Positions 22,352 through 31,441 of a stretch of 64,000 nt of DNA are shown one piece after another. Origin of the DNA: an uncultured Candidatus Actinomarina sp. GTDB taxonomy: Bacteria; Actinomycetota; Acidimicrobiia; Actinomarinales; Actinomarinaceae. Within the stretch, counting starts at the first letter, position 1, and every line of letters starts with the position of its first letter. Below the pieces are notes generated by a model. The model worked only from the letters and a program-made list of their open reading frames with translations. It had not been told where the DNA came from and did no database searches. Location of the stretch: positions 1 through 64,000 of the forward strand of contig CACKZW010000004.1 of NCBI GenBank assembly GCA_902604835.1. The letters are read 5' to 3'. Both the position numbers and the translations under genes were made by a program.

Positions 22352-23385
22352 ATCTAAACGAATTAACTCAAAAATTAATTGATATTGAATCTGTTACTGG
22401 AAATGAAAATGAAGTTATAAATTTCATTGAAAAGTATCTAACTGATGAAGGATACGATGGTGAAATATTTAGAAATGAGGGCGGACTAATTGTTTCCTCA
22501 CCTAACTCAAATCCAAAAATTGCATTAGTTGGACATCTTGATACTGTGCCAATTGATGAGAATCAAAAGGTAGTCTCCGATGAGGAAAATATTTATGGCC
22601 GAGGTTCTGTTGATATGAAAGCGGGAGTTGCAGTTATGATGAAAACCCTTCTTGATAAGAATAAGGATGTTATGGGTGTTTTTTATACAGCTGAAGAAGG
22701 CTCTTCTGAGCAAAATGGTCTAAATTTTTTGATGGACATACTAAAAAATGACTTTTCCATAGAGCTTGCGATAGTGATGGAACCAAGCAGCTTGGAATGT
22801 CAATTAGGCTGTAATGGATCATTAAATGCCAATTTAGATCTCGTTGGTATTTCAAGTCATTCTGCGAGGCCTTGGATGGGTGAAAATCCTTTTTTTAAAC
22901 TAAATAAAGTTGCAGATTATCTATCTGAAAACGAAATTAAAGACTTTGATATTGATGGATTAATCTATAAACAGGTTGTGACTGTTACAAAAATCCAAGG
23001 AGGTGTTGCCAACAACGTAACACCGCCAAAAATCTCAATGAATGTAAATTTTAGATTTGTTCCTACATTTTCTTCAGATGATGCAGAAAATTATATTAAA
23101 GATGAACTTGAACAATTTGGTGAAGTCACAATTAAAAATATAGCAACAGGAGCTCTTCCTAATAAAAATTTAGGAATGATATCTGAATTTATTAGTAAAA
23201 CTGGGCTTGATGTTACACCAAAACAGGGATGGACAGACGTTGCAAGATTTACAGATGAAGGCATCCCAGCTATTAATTTTGGACCCGGTGACCCTTTGTT
23301 AGCTCATACTTCTGATGAATTTGTTAATAAAAATGAAATATTAGAATCTTATGAGATATTAAAAAAATTTCTTGAAAGTACATAA
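22348..23385 (+). CDS. dapE: Succinyl-diaminopimelate desuccinylase (M20 family)
   Basis: ALVGHLDTVP, YGRGSVDMKAG, TAEEGSSEQNG; overlaps dapD by 4 nt. Confidence 0.9.
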   Translation: MNLNELTQKLIDIESVTGNENEVINFIEKYLTDEGYDGEIFRNEGGLIVSSPNSNPKIALVGHLDTVPIDENQKVVSDEENIYGRGSVDMKAGVAVMMKTLLDKNKDVMGVFYTAEEGSSEQNGLNFLMDILKNDFSIELAIVMEPSSLECQLGCNGSLNANLDLVGISSHSARPWMGENPFFKLNKVADYLSENEIKDFDIDGLIYKQVVTVTKIQGGVANNVTPPKISMNVNFRFVPTFSSDDAENYIKDELEQFGEVTIKNIATGALPNKNLGMISEFISKTGLDVTPKQGWTDVARFTDEGIPAINFGPGDPLLAHTSDEFVNKNEILESYEILKKFLEST

Positions 23386-23669
23386 TGACAAAAGATTTTA
23401 ACATAGACGATATATCCAATCTCGCATCTATTCATTTAGAAGAAAATGAAAAACTCAAACTTCAAAAGGATTTGGAGATAGTCCTTGAACACGTTGATGC
23501 TTTAAAAAATATTGATGTAAAAGATGAGAAAATTGATATTCATCCCTTAAGTAAAATACTTGAGCTAAGAGAGGATGAATCTACACCATCTTTGAGTCAT
23601 GAAGATGCAATGAAGAACTCTCCTGAAACGAAAGATGGACATTTTGTTGTTCCTCCTTCAATTGAGTAA
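23385..23669 (+). CDS. gatC: Asp-tRNA(Asn)/Glu-tRNA(Gln) amidotransferase subunit C
   Basis: GatC size and pattern (ISNLASIHLEENEKLKLQKDLEIVLEHVDALKNID); followed by gatA-gatB. Confidence 0.92.
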   Translation: MTKDFNIDDISNLASIHLEENEKLKLQKDLEIVLEHVDALKNIDVKDEKIDIHPLSKILELREDESTPSLSHEDAMKNSPETKDGHFVVPPSIE

Positions 23670-23675
23670 CTGATA

Positions 23676-25133
23676 ATGAATAGAAACATACCTTCAATAT
23701 CAAAATTAAACAATTTATTTCTAGATAAAGAGTTAAAACCATCTGAATTATTTGAGCAGGTTTATGAGAATGCGTCCTTTACCGAGTCTATCTTGCATGC
23801 TCATTTAGAACTTTTTTACGATGAAGGTATGGAAAATTCAAAAAAATCTGATGAAAGATTTTTAAAAGGTGAGAGTATAGGAAAGCTTGATGGAATTCCA
23901 ATCGCTATCAAAGACAATATAAATGTTTATGGGTATAAAACTACTTGTTCATCAAAAATGCTTTCTAATTATGTATCTCCTTACGACGCGACAGTAATTG
24001 GAATGCTAAAAGAAACAGGTTCAACATTTACTGGAAAGACAAATCTTGATGAATTTGCTATGGGCTCGTCAACTGAGAATTCAGCGTATGGTCCTACAAA
24101 AAATCCTTGGAATCCAGATTATGTACCTGGAGGGTCCTCAGGAGGATCTGCCGCTGTAGTTTCTGCAGGTTCAGCTGTAGCTTCCTTAGGTAGTGATACA
24201 GGTGGATCAATTAGACAACCTGCTTCATTTTGTGGTGTAGTTGGATTTAAGCCGACGTATGGAACAGTATCAAGATTTGGATTAATTGCGTTTGCTTCTT
24301 CACTAGATCAAATAGGTCCAATCACAAATACTGTAGATGATGCAAGAATTATATTTGATAACATTCAAGGTTATGACCCTAAAGACGCAACATCCATAAA
24401 ACCTAAATACACAGAACCCAAAAATAAAAAATTGAAAATAGGAATAATAAAAGAATTAATGCAAGAAGGAGTTTCAGAAGATTCACAAAATGAAGTAAAT
24501 AAAGTAACTCAGCTTTTAGAAAATAATGGACATGAAGTTGAAGAAACTTCCTTACCACTTACTGAAATGGCTTTAAGTGTTTATTATTTAATTGCTCCAG
24601 CTGAATGCTCAGCAAATTTGTCACGATTTGATGGAGTACGTTTTGGATTAAGAGAGCCAGCTTCAGGTAGTTATGAAATGATGAACAAAACTCGTGCCGT
24701 AGGCTTTGGTGAAGAGGTAAAGAAGCGAATTTTGTTGGGAACGTATGCATTATCTGCTGGTTATTTTGATGAATACTATGGAAGAGCATTAAAAGTCAGA
24801 TCAAAGATAATTTCAGATTTTCAAAAAGCTTTTGATGATTTTGATTTTTTGATATCCCCTACAACTCCATCTCCAGCATTTAGATTTGGAGAAAAAACAG
24901 AAAATCCGCTTGAAATGTATCTCTCTGATTTATGTACTATTCCAGCAAACTTAGCAGGCCTTCCAGCAATAAGCATTCCAACCGGCTTATCTGATAATAA
25001 CATGCCTCTTTCTATCCAACTTATGGGAAAACCATGTTCGGATTATTCTTTATTAGATCTTGCAGAGTCAATTGAAGATATGGTTTCATTTAATCATTTA
25101 CCAAAGATAACAAAAGGTGATAATGAGTCTTAA
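23676..25133 (+). CDS. gatA: Asp-tRNA(Asn)/Glu-tRNA(Gln) amidotransferase subunit A
   Basis: Amidase signature PGGSSGGSAAVVSAGSAVASLGSDTGGSIRQPA. Confidence 0.97.
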   Translation: MNRNIPSISKLNNLFLDKELKPSELFEQVYENASFTESILHAHLELFYDEGMENSKKSDERFLKGESIGKLDGIPIAIKDNINVYGYKTTCSSKMLSNYVSPYDATVIGMLKETGSTFTGKTNLDEFAMGSSTENSAYGPTKNPWNPDYVPGGSSGGSAAVVSAGSAVASLGSDTGGSIRQPASFCGVVGFKPTYGTVSRFGLIAFASSLDQIGPITNTVDDARIIFDNIQGYDPKDATSIKPKYTEPKNKKLKIGIIKELMQEGVSEDSQNEVNKVTQLLENNGHEVEETSLPLTEMALSVYYLIAPAECSANLSRFDGVRFGLREPASGSYEMMNKTRAVGFGEEVKKRILLGTYALSAGYFDEYYGRALKVRSKIISDFQKAFDDFDFLISPTTPSPAFRFGEKTENPLEMYLSDLCTIPANLAGLPAISIPTGLSDNNMPLSIQLMGKPCSDYSLLDLAESIEDMVSFNHLPKITKGDNES

Positions 25134-26568
25134 GCCAACCATAGGTATGGAAACACATGTTGAATTAGATACAGAATCAAAAATGTTTTGTTCTTGTAAA
25201 GTTGTTGAAACCGATGAGCCAAATATTAGTTTATGCCCAACATGTCTAGGCTTGCCTGGAGCCCTCCCAGTCCCAAATAAAAAAGCAATTGAATATATTG
25301 TAATGCTTTCATTAGGTGCAAATTGTTCAATAACTAAAGAGGGAATGTTTCATAGAAAAAATTATTTTTACCCTGATCTTCCTAAGAACTATCAAATTTC
25401 CCAATTTGACTTTCCTGTAGGATTTGAAGGATCGTTAGAAATAGTTATTGAAGATAGCCTTCATACTGTCGCAATTGAGAGAGTACACATGGAAGAGGAC
25501 ACAGGTAAAAGCATTCATTTAGGATCAGGGAGAATAGATTCTGCAACTAGTACTTTACTTGACTTCAATAGATCTGGCGTTCCGCTTGTAGAAGTTGTAA
25601 CTAAACCAATAATATCTTCAGCAAAAATGGCAGTTGCATATATAGAGGAACTTAGACAATTAGTAATTGATTTGGGGATATCAAAAGGAAAGCTAGAAAA
25701 AGGAAATTTACGATTCGACGCAAATATATCTGTTGCTGAAGAAGGTTCTGATGAACTTGGAGTTAAAGTTGAAATAAAAAATATGAACTCTCTAAAGTCA
25801 CTTGAAAAAGCAATAGATTATGAAATATTAAGACAAACAAAAATGGTACAAGATAAGGAATCAATAATTCAAGAAACACGTCATTGGGACGAGAACAAAC
25901 AAGTGACGCTGTCAATGAGAACAAAAGAGGGAAGTGCTGACTATAGATATTTTTCAGATCCTGATCTACCAAATATGGTAATTAACGACGAATTTATAGA
26001 AATTTCTCAAAATCAGATTAAAGAAACTCCTGAAAAGAAAAGAAAAACACTTCTTGATACAGGGTTATCATTATCAGATTCAAATTATTTAGATAAAGGC
26101 CAGAGATGGTTATATGAACTTTATTTGTCAACGGTAAAGGAAACAGGTGATTGTAAATCGACTTTTAATTTCCTTACTGGCGAACTTCAGGGACAAATGA
26201 GAAAAGCAGAAATTAGTGAGTTGCCTCAGTGGCTTAATTCAGAAAAACTTGCTAGTTTAATTAATCTCTTTGAAAATAATGAAGTTTCTTTCACATCTGC
26301 AAAAGATATTCTCGCAAAATTGTTAATTGAAGATATTGATCCTAAATCTTTTGCATCTGATAATAACCTTATCCAATCTTCTGATAATGATGAAATAAAA
26401 GCACTTGTGACTTCGATAATTCATGAGAATCAAGATATTGTTGAAAGATTAGAAAATCCTGAAGATAAACTTGTTGGTTTCTTAGTAGGTCAAGTAATGA
26501 AAAGCTCCGAGAGCAAAGTAAATCCTAAATCTGTAAAAGAAGTTCTACTTAAAGAGTTATTTGGATAA
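25123..26568 (+). CDS. gatB: Asp-tRNA(Asn)/Glu-tRNA(Gln) amidotransferase subunit B
   Basis: GMETHVELDTESKMFCSC, HRKNYFYPDLPKNYQISQFD, DFNRSGVPLVEVV. Confidence 0.97.
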   Translation: MSLKPTIGMETHVELDTESKMFCSCKVVETDEPNISLCPTCLGLPGALPVPNKKAIEYIVMLSLGANCSITKEGMFHRKNYFYPDLPKNYQISQFDFPVGFEGSLEIVIEDSLHTVAIERVHMEEDTGKSIHLGSGRIDSATSTLLDFNRSGVPLVEVVTKPIISSAKMAVAYIEELRQLVIDLGISKGKLEKGNLRFDANISVAEEGSDELGVKVEIKNMNSLKSLEKAIDYEILRQTKMVQDKESIIQETRHWDENKQVTLSMRTKEGSADYRYFSDPDLPNMVINDEFIEISQNQIKETPEKKRKTLLDTGLSLSDSNYLDKGQRWLYELYLSTVKETGDCKSTFNFLTGELQGQMRKAEISELPQWLNSEKLASLINLFENNEVSFTSAKDILAKLLIEDIDPKSFASDNNLIQSSDNDEIKALVTSIIHENQDIVERLENPEDKLVGFLVGQVMKSSESKVNPKSVKEVLLKELFG

Positions 26569-27025
26569 TTTGGTTCACAACCATAGCTGATATTAATCCA
26601 ATAAAACCAGCACCCAAATCGTCATATAAAACACCAAATTTTCCTGGAAGCTTTTCAAGTTCCGCAACAAAAGAAGGCTGTTTCATAATGTCACTTAATC
26701 TAAAAACTAAAAAACCAGATATTAAGGGCAATAATTCAGCTCCAGCTCCAAGTGTTACAAGACTCATTCCACAAACCTCATCAAGTGTAATCCAACTTGG
26801 GTCTGAAGACGCTTCATCATCATCGACAGTTACAAAATAAAAAAGGATAAGAAAAATAAATAAGATAAATAAGTTAAGTGTATTCCAAATCCCATACCAA
26901 TTGTCGCCGAAGAAGATCACCAATGTAAATAATAAAGAAGCTAAAGTTCCTCCACCTTTTTTACCTTTAAAAAAAGTTTCCCAAAACAGGCCAACTCCAA
27001 ATCCTGAAGCAATAAAACGTATCAC
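26549..27025 (-). CDS. pgpA: Phosphatidylglycerophosphatase A
   Basis: PgpA-type DEVCGMSLV, RLSDIMKQPSFV and GVLYDDLGAGF motifs. Confidence 0.85.
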   Translation of the reverse strand: MIRFIASGFGVGLFWETFFKGKKGGGTLASLLFTLVIFFGDNWYGIWNTLNLFILFIFLILFYFVTVDDDEASSDPSWITLDEVCGMSLVTLGAGAELLPLISGFLVFRLSDIMKQPSFVAELEKLPGKFGVLYDDLGAGFIGLISAMVVNQIIQITL

Positions 27026-27085
27026 AATTTGAATAATAGTATTTTTCTTGGATAGAATTTTTAAAAGGTGTAGTATTTATTTACT

Positions 27086-28000
27086 GTGGAAAAATCTGAT
27101 TTTATATGGTTTGATGGTGAATTTGTAGATTGGGATAGTGCTCAGGTAAATGTAATGACACACACACTGCATTATGGTACAGGAGTTTTTGAAGGAATTA
27201 GAGCACGAAATACTGAAAAAGGTGTTTCCATCTTTAGGCTTAATGACCATGTCGATAGGTTATTTGCATCAGCTGAATCATATAATTTAAAAATTCCATA
27301 TACCAAAGAAGTTATTTTTGAAGCGATTAAAGATGTTGTAAGCAAAAACAAACTTGAATCGGCATACATTAGGCCTTTAGTTTTTTTTGGTGAAGGAGAA
27401 ATGGGTCTACTTCCAAAAGATGTTCCGGTAAGAGTTTCAATTGCTGCTTGGCTATGGGGAGCTTATTTAGGCGATGATGCAGTCAATGAGGGTGTAAATG
27501 TATGTATATCAAAATGGAGAAGGATTAGCCCAACAAGTTTTATTCCATTAGCTAAAGGAGTTGGAGGCTATATGAACTCAACTTTAGCAAAAATTGATGC
27601 AGTCGATAATGGTTATGATGATGCAATCATGCTTGGGGATGATGGGACTGTTGCTGAAGGAAGTGGACAAAATATATTTATTGTAAAAAATAATAATGTA
27701 TCTACTCCTCCAAACTCAACAGGTGCTTTAAATGGAATTACGAGAAGAACAGTAATTGAAATTGCAAAAAGTAAAAACATTTCTATCGAAGAAAAGAATT
27801 TGACTGTTGAAGACTTAAAAAATGCTGACGAGGTATTTTTTACCGGAACAGCAACTGGTGTTATCGGTGTAGTAAGTATTGATGGAGATGATATCTCAAA
27901 TGGGAAAGTTGGAGAGATAACAGCAGATCTAATAAATTCTTATGAAGATGTTGTAAACGCAAAGGATGATAATTTTAAATCGTATATAACATTGATTTAA
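27086..28000 (+). CDS. ilvE: Branched-chain amino acid aminotransferase
   Basis: HTLHYGTGVFEGIRA, RPLVFFGEGEMGL, GVGGYMNSTLAKIDA, EGSGQNIF. Confidence 0.93.
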   Translation: MEKSDFIWFDGEFVDWDSAQVNVMTHTLHYGTGVFEGIRARNTEKGVSIFRLNDHVDRLFASAESYNLKIPYTKEVIFEAIKDVVSKNKLESAYIRPLVFFGEGEMGLLPKDVPVRVSIAAWLWGAYLGDDAVNEGVNVCISKWRRISPTSFIPLAKGVGGYMNSTLAKIDAVDNGYDDAIMLGDDGTVAEGSGQNIFIVKNNNVSTPPNSTGALNGITRRTVIEIAKSKNISIEEKNLTVEDLKNADEVFFTGTATGVIGVVSIDGDDISNGKVGEITADLINSYEDVVNAKDDNFKSYITLI

Positions 28001-28413
28001 TGCCGCAAGAACCAAAAATAAACCTAGATAACGCAAAAAGAATTAATGAGCCTTCAATGCCTGTGCCTAGAAGATCAAAAAGATATAATGAAAAACTTGA
28101 TCCAAAAAATCAAGAAATATTTGGAAGTACAGGGCCAGATAGTGGTTTCGCCTTAAAAATTGTAAACAAATATAAAACATTATGGCAACAACATCCCAGG
28201 CAAAAACTTGTAACTTCAATCGTGACTAATTTAATGATTAGTAGAGCTTCTCATTTTGGTAGGGCGCCCACTATATATGATTTCCACCACATTTTAGGTA
28301 TTTTAAGAATCAGTGAAAATAACTTAGGTGATCTCACTGAAGATCTACTTAATAAATGTGCAAAAGATAAAATTAAGGGTCAGTCGCTACTCTCAATAAT
28401 TAATTTTTACTAA
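28000..28413 (+). CDS. Conserved hypothetical protein
   Basis: 137 aa ORF overlapping the ilvE stop; no recognised domain. Confidence 0.6.
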   Translation: MPQEPKINLDNAKRINEPSMPVPRRSKRYNEKLDPKNQEIFGSTGPDSGFALKIVNKYKTLWQQHPRQKLVTSIVTNLMISRASHFGRAPTIYDFHHILGILRISENNLGDLTEDLLNKCAKDKIKGQSLLSIINFY

Positions 28414-28451
28414 ACACTCTATTTTTCCTATGCCTTAATATTGATAGAAGT

Positions 28452-29219
28452 ATGAAAATTGTAAGAGCGAAACATCAAAACGAAATTTTTTATGGTGAAC
28501 TTATTGATGGCAAAGTTGTACGCTATGAAGGCTCTCCTCTTGTAGTCTGGGAAAGTACTGAAGAAATATATGAACTCGAGGAAATTGAATTACTAGCACC
28601 AGTTCTGCCATCAAAAGTAGTTGCAGTAGCAAAAAACTATGCAAAACACGCTGCAGAAATGGGCTTGCCAGGTTATCAATATCAAGCAGATAATCCAGTT
28701 TTCTTTATAAAGCCTTCAACATCAGTAATAGGAACAGGTCAAAATATAATTTATCCAAAAATTGGTCAACATGTTGATCATGAAGGAGAATTGGCTTTAG
28801 TAATATCAAAAATAAGTAAGAATATTTCAAAAGAAAATTGGACAGATCATGTCCTTGGATTCACAAATGCTAATGATTTATCCGAGAGAGTTCTTCAAGG
28901 AAAAACTGGTCATTTTACAAGAGCAAAAGGTTTTGATACTTTTTGTCCACTTGGTCCTTACATTCAAACAGAATTTTCAAGTAATCCAGAGCTAAGTGTT
29001 AAAGCATATGTAAATGGAGAATTGAAACAAGATGGCAACACTAGAGATATGATTTTTTCAATTGGTGAAATTCTTGAATTCATTACTTCAATAATGACAC
29101 TATTACCTGGTGATGTTATTTTGACTGGAACTCCGGAGGGGGTTAGTAAAATTGAACCAGGTGATGAAATAAAGATTGAAATAGAAACTCTTGGAAGTTT
29201 AATTAATTTAGTTGAGTAA
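28452..29219 (+). CDS. Fumarylacetoacetate hydrolase family protein
   Basis: KVVAVAKNYAKHAAEMG, FIKPSTSVIG, DHEGELALVI, GDVILTGTPEGV. Confidence 0.92.
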   Translation: MKIVRAKHQNEIFYGELIDGKVVRYEGSPLVVWESTEEIYELEEIELLAPVLPSKVVAVAKNYAKHAAEMGLPGYQYQADNPVFFIKPSTSVIGTGQNIIYPKIGQHVDHEGELALVISKISKNISKENWTDHVLGFTNANDLSERVLQGKTGHFTRAKGFDTFCPLGPYIQTEFSSNPELSVKAYVNGELKQDGNTRDMIFSIGEILEFITSIMTLLPGDVILTGTPEGVSKIEPGDEIKIEIETLGSLINLVE

Positions 29220-29222
29220 ATT

Positions 29223-30530
29223 ATGAAATTAAGAATTGCACCGTCACCAACTGGTGAACTTCATATTGGCAATGCAAGAACAGCGTTATTTAATTGGTTA
29301 TATGCAAGAAAGCATAATGGAAAATTCTTATTACGCATTGATGATACCGATGTTGAGAGAAGCACCCCTGAGTTTCAACAAAATATAATTGAAGGTCTTG
29401 AATGGTTAGGAATTGATTGGGATGAAGGATTTGATAAAGATTCTTCAATATCCTATAAACAATCAGATAGATTTGAACGATATGAAAAAATTGCTCAAGA
29501 TTTAGTCGAAGAAGGCTTCGCTTATGAAGACGACGGGGCAATAAGATTCAAAGTTAAGGGTGATCAAAATATCTATTTTGAAGACTATATCCGAGGTGAT
29601 ATGAATTTCAACACAAATGATATTGAGGACTTTGTTATTCTTCGATCAGACAAAACGCCAACATATCATTTAGCCTCAACAGTTGATGATATAGATTATG
29701 AGATATCAATTATTGCTAGGGGAGAAGACATACTTTCATCTACTCCAAAACACATCATGATAATGAAAGCACTTGATGCAAAAGTTCCTGACTTCTGTCA
29801 TTTGCCATTGCTATTTGGACCTGATGGTAAGAAATTAAGCAAAAGACATGGTGATACATCTGTCTCATCATTTAAGGATCAAGGAATATTAGCGAATGCA
29901 ATGTTTAACTATATGTCAATACTTGGCTGGTCTCCTGGTGAAGATTTAGAGATTTTCGAAAGAGATGTAGCAATAGAAAATTTTGATCTTAAAAATGTTC
30001 TTCCAAATCCAGCAATTTTTGACACTGTAAAATTACTTTGGATGAATGGTCAATACATCAGAAATCTTAACAAAGATGAATTTTCAAAAAAAGCTACCGA
30101 TAATATATCGGCGAGTTTGGGAAGAGAGATATTTAATGAAGAATTAGAAAGAATTAATATAATTCTCCCAGTCGTACAAGAGCGATTGGAGACATTGAAT
30201 GACATAACAGACCAGATTAAATTTCTTCTAGATGAACCATTCACTGTTAACACTGAACAATGGAATGGTGTTAACAGTGAAAATGTCCAAAATTATCTTA
30301 AAAATATTCGAGAAAATTTTAAGTCGATGGAAAAATTTGATTTAGAAAACATTGAAAACATGATGAGAGATGAATTAAAAGAATTAAATATGAAACCCAA
30401 AGAGGGATTTCAAGCAACGAGAATTGCAATAACAGGTACAAAAATTAGCCCTCCTTTATTTGAGTCAATCTTTGCTCTAGGAAAACCTGCAACGATCGCA
30501 AGACTTGCTGAAGTGATTGAAAATTTGTAA
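29223..30530 (+). CDS. gltX: Glutamyl-tRNA synthetase (possibly non-discriminating)
   Basis: RIAPSPTGELHIGNARTALFNWL and KKLSKRHGD motifs. Confidence 0.95.
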   Translation: MKLRIAPSPTGELHIGNARTALFNWLYARKHNGKFLLRIDDTDVERSTPEFQQNIIEGLEWLGIDWDEGFDKDSSISYKQSDRFERYEKIAQDLVEEGFAYEDDGAIRFKVKGDQNIYFEDYIRGDMNFNTNDIEDFVILRSDKTPTYHLASTVDDIDYEISIIARGEDILSSTPKHIMIMKALDAKVPDFCHLPLLFGPDGKKLSKRHGDTSVSSFKDQGILANAMFNYMSILGWSPGEDLEIFERDVAIENFDLKNVLPNPAIFDTVKLLWMNGQYIRNLNKDEFSKKATDNISASLGREIFNEELERINIILPVVQERLETLNDITDQIKFLLDEPFTVNTEQWNGVNSENVQNYLKNIRENFKSMEKFDLENIENMMRDELKELNMKPKEGFQATRIAITGTKISPPLFESIFALGKPATIARLAEVIENL

Positions 30531-30568
30531 CAAATAATAAATAAGTTACTATATTCTTATACAAATAC

Positions 30569-30641
30569 GGCCCCGTCGTCCAGAGGCCTAGGACGCTTGG
30601 TTTTCAACCAAGAAACGCCGGTTCGAATCCGGTCGGGGCTG
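30569..30641 (+). tRNA. tRNA-Glu (anticodon TTC)
   Basis: Full cloverleaf: acceptor GGCCCCG/CGGGGCT (G-U at 1-72), D stem GTCC/GGAC, anticodon CTTGG-TTTTCAA-CCAAG, T loop TTCGAAT. Confidence 0.95.
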
Positions 30642-30647
30642 CTACTT

Positions 30648-30719
30648 TCGGGGATGGTGTAATTGGCAACACAATGGGTTCTGGTCCCATCGTTGAGGGT
30701 TCAAATCCTTCTCCCCGAG
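30648..30719 (+). tRNA. tRNA-Gln (anticodon CTG)
   Basis: Acceptor TCGGGGA/TCCCCGA; anticodon arm ATGGG-TTCTGGT-CCCAT; T loop TTCAAAT. Confidence 0.95.
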
Positions 30720-30722
30720 CAA

Positions 30723-30795
30723 GGCCCCGTCGTCTAGAGGCCTAGGACGCCGCCCTCTCAAGGCGGAAACGCCGGTTCAAATCCGGTCGGGGCTG
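30723..30795 (+). tRNA. tRNA-Glu (anticodon CTC)
   Basis: Acceptor GGCCCCG/CGGGGCT; anticodon arm CCGCC-CTCTCAA-GGCGG; T loop TTCAAAT. Confidence 0.95.
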
Positions 30796-31398
30796 CTAAA
30801 TGCTTACGCCTTTAAACCATCTAGGTGTATTTTTCTGAAATTCTATAAAATCATCTTCGTCATCAATTTCAAAACTAAATTCTTTATTGAACGATATTTT
30901 TATATCCAAATTTTTTTCTTGAAACATTTTGATGTGTTTTTCAAAACTGTTTTTTCCATAATATAAATGATGCACCTTTTTACTTCCTCCTAAAAGGGGT
31001 GTTCCATTATCTTTACTCGAACAGATGATAATATCCGACTGTTTGCATTGATTTATCCATTCATTAGCAAAAAATTTATTTATGTAAGGCAAATCTGCAT
31101 GACAAACAGTCCAAAAATCATAATCTTTTGAATTTAAAGCATCTTCTAATTCTTCATTAATTCCTGTTTCTGTTGAAGAAAATATTTTTATATTATTTTT
31201 GTTACAAAACTCCTTAACAAGACTGTCCCTACTTACACAAACAATCTCAATATGATCATCTTTAAATGATTCAATAATGTTTATTAACATAGCCTTTGAA
31301 AGTTCGATTCTTTTTGATGTTGATAAAATTTTATCCAATCTCGACATTGGATTAATAAAATCCCTGACCGGAATTGCAATTAAAAAATTTTTTGTCAT
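30796..31398 (-). CDS. cofC: Putative 2-phospho-L-lactate/phosphoenolpyruvate guanylyltransferase (CofC/FbiD-like, F420 biosynthesis)
   Basis: IPVRDFINPMSRLDKILS, CHADLPYI, NGTPLLGG, FEIDDEDDFIEF. Confidence 0.75.
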   Translation of the reverse strand: MTKNFLIAIPVRDFINPMSRLDKILSTSKRIELSKAMLINIIESFKDDHIEIVCVSRDSLVKEFCNKNNIKIFSSTETGINEELEDALNSKDYDFWTVCHADLPYINKFFANEWINQCKQSDIIICSSKDNGTPLLGGSKKVHHLYYGKNSFEKHIKMFQEKNLDIKISFNKEFSFEIDDEDDFIEFQKNTPRWFKGVSI

Positions 31399-31441
31399 TA
31401 AAGTACTTTACATATTTCATCCTATTAAGTTATATATTGAA

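Noticed and set aside
30569-30795. Near-identical tRNA-Glu copies as a possible integration site (att) repeat
   Set aside because: No integrase or mobile gene nearby; both copies are complete, functional-looking tRNAs.
31277-31441. N-terminal extension of pyruvate kinase in the ORF track
   Set aside because: Conserved pyruvate kinase N-terminus MARKTKIIATIGP starts at 31442; the upstream part overlaps cofC on the other strand.
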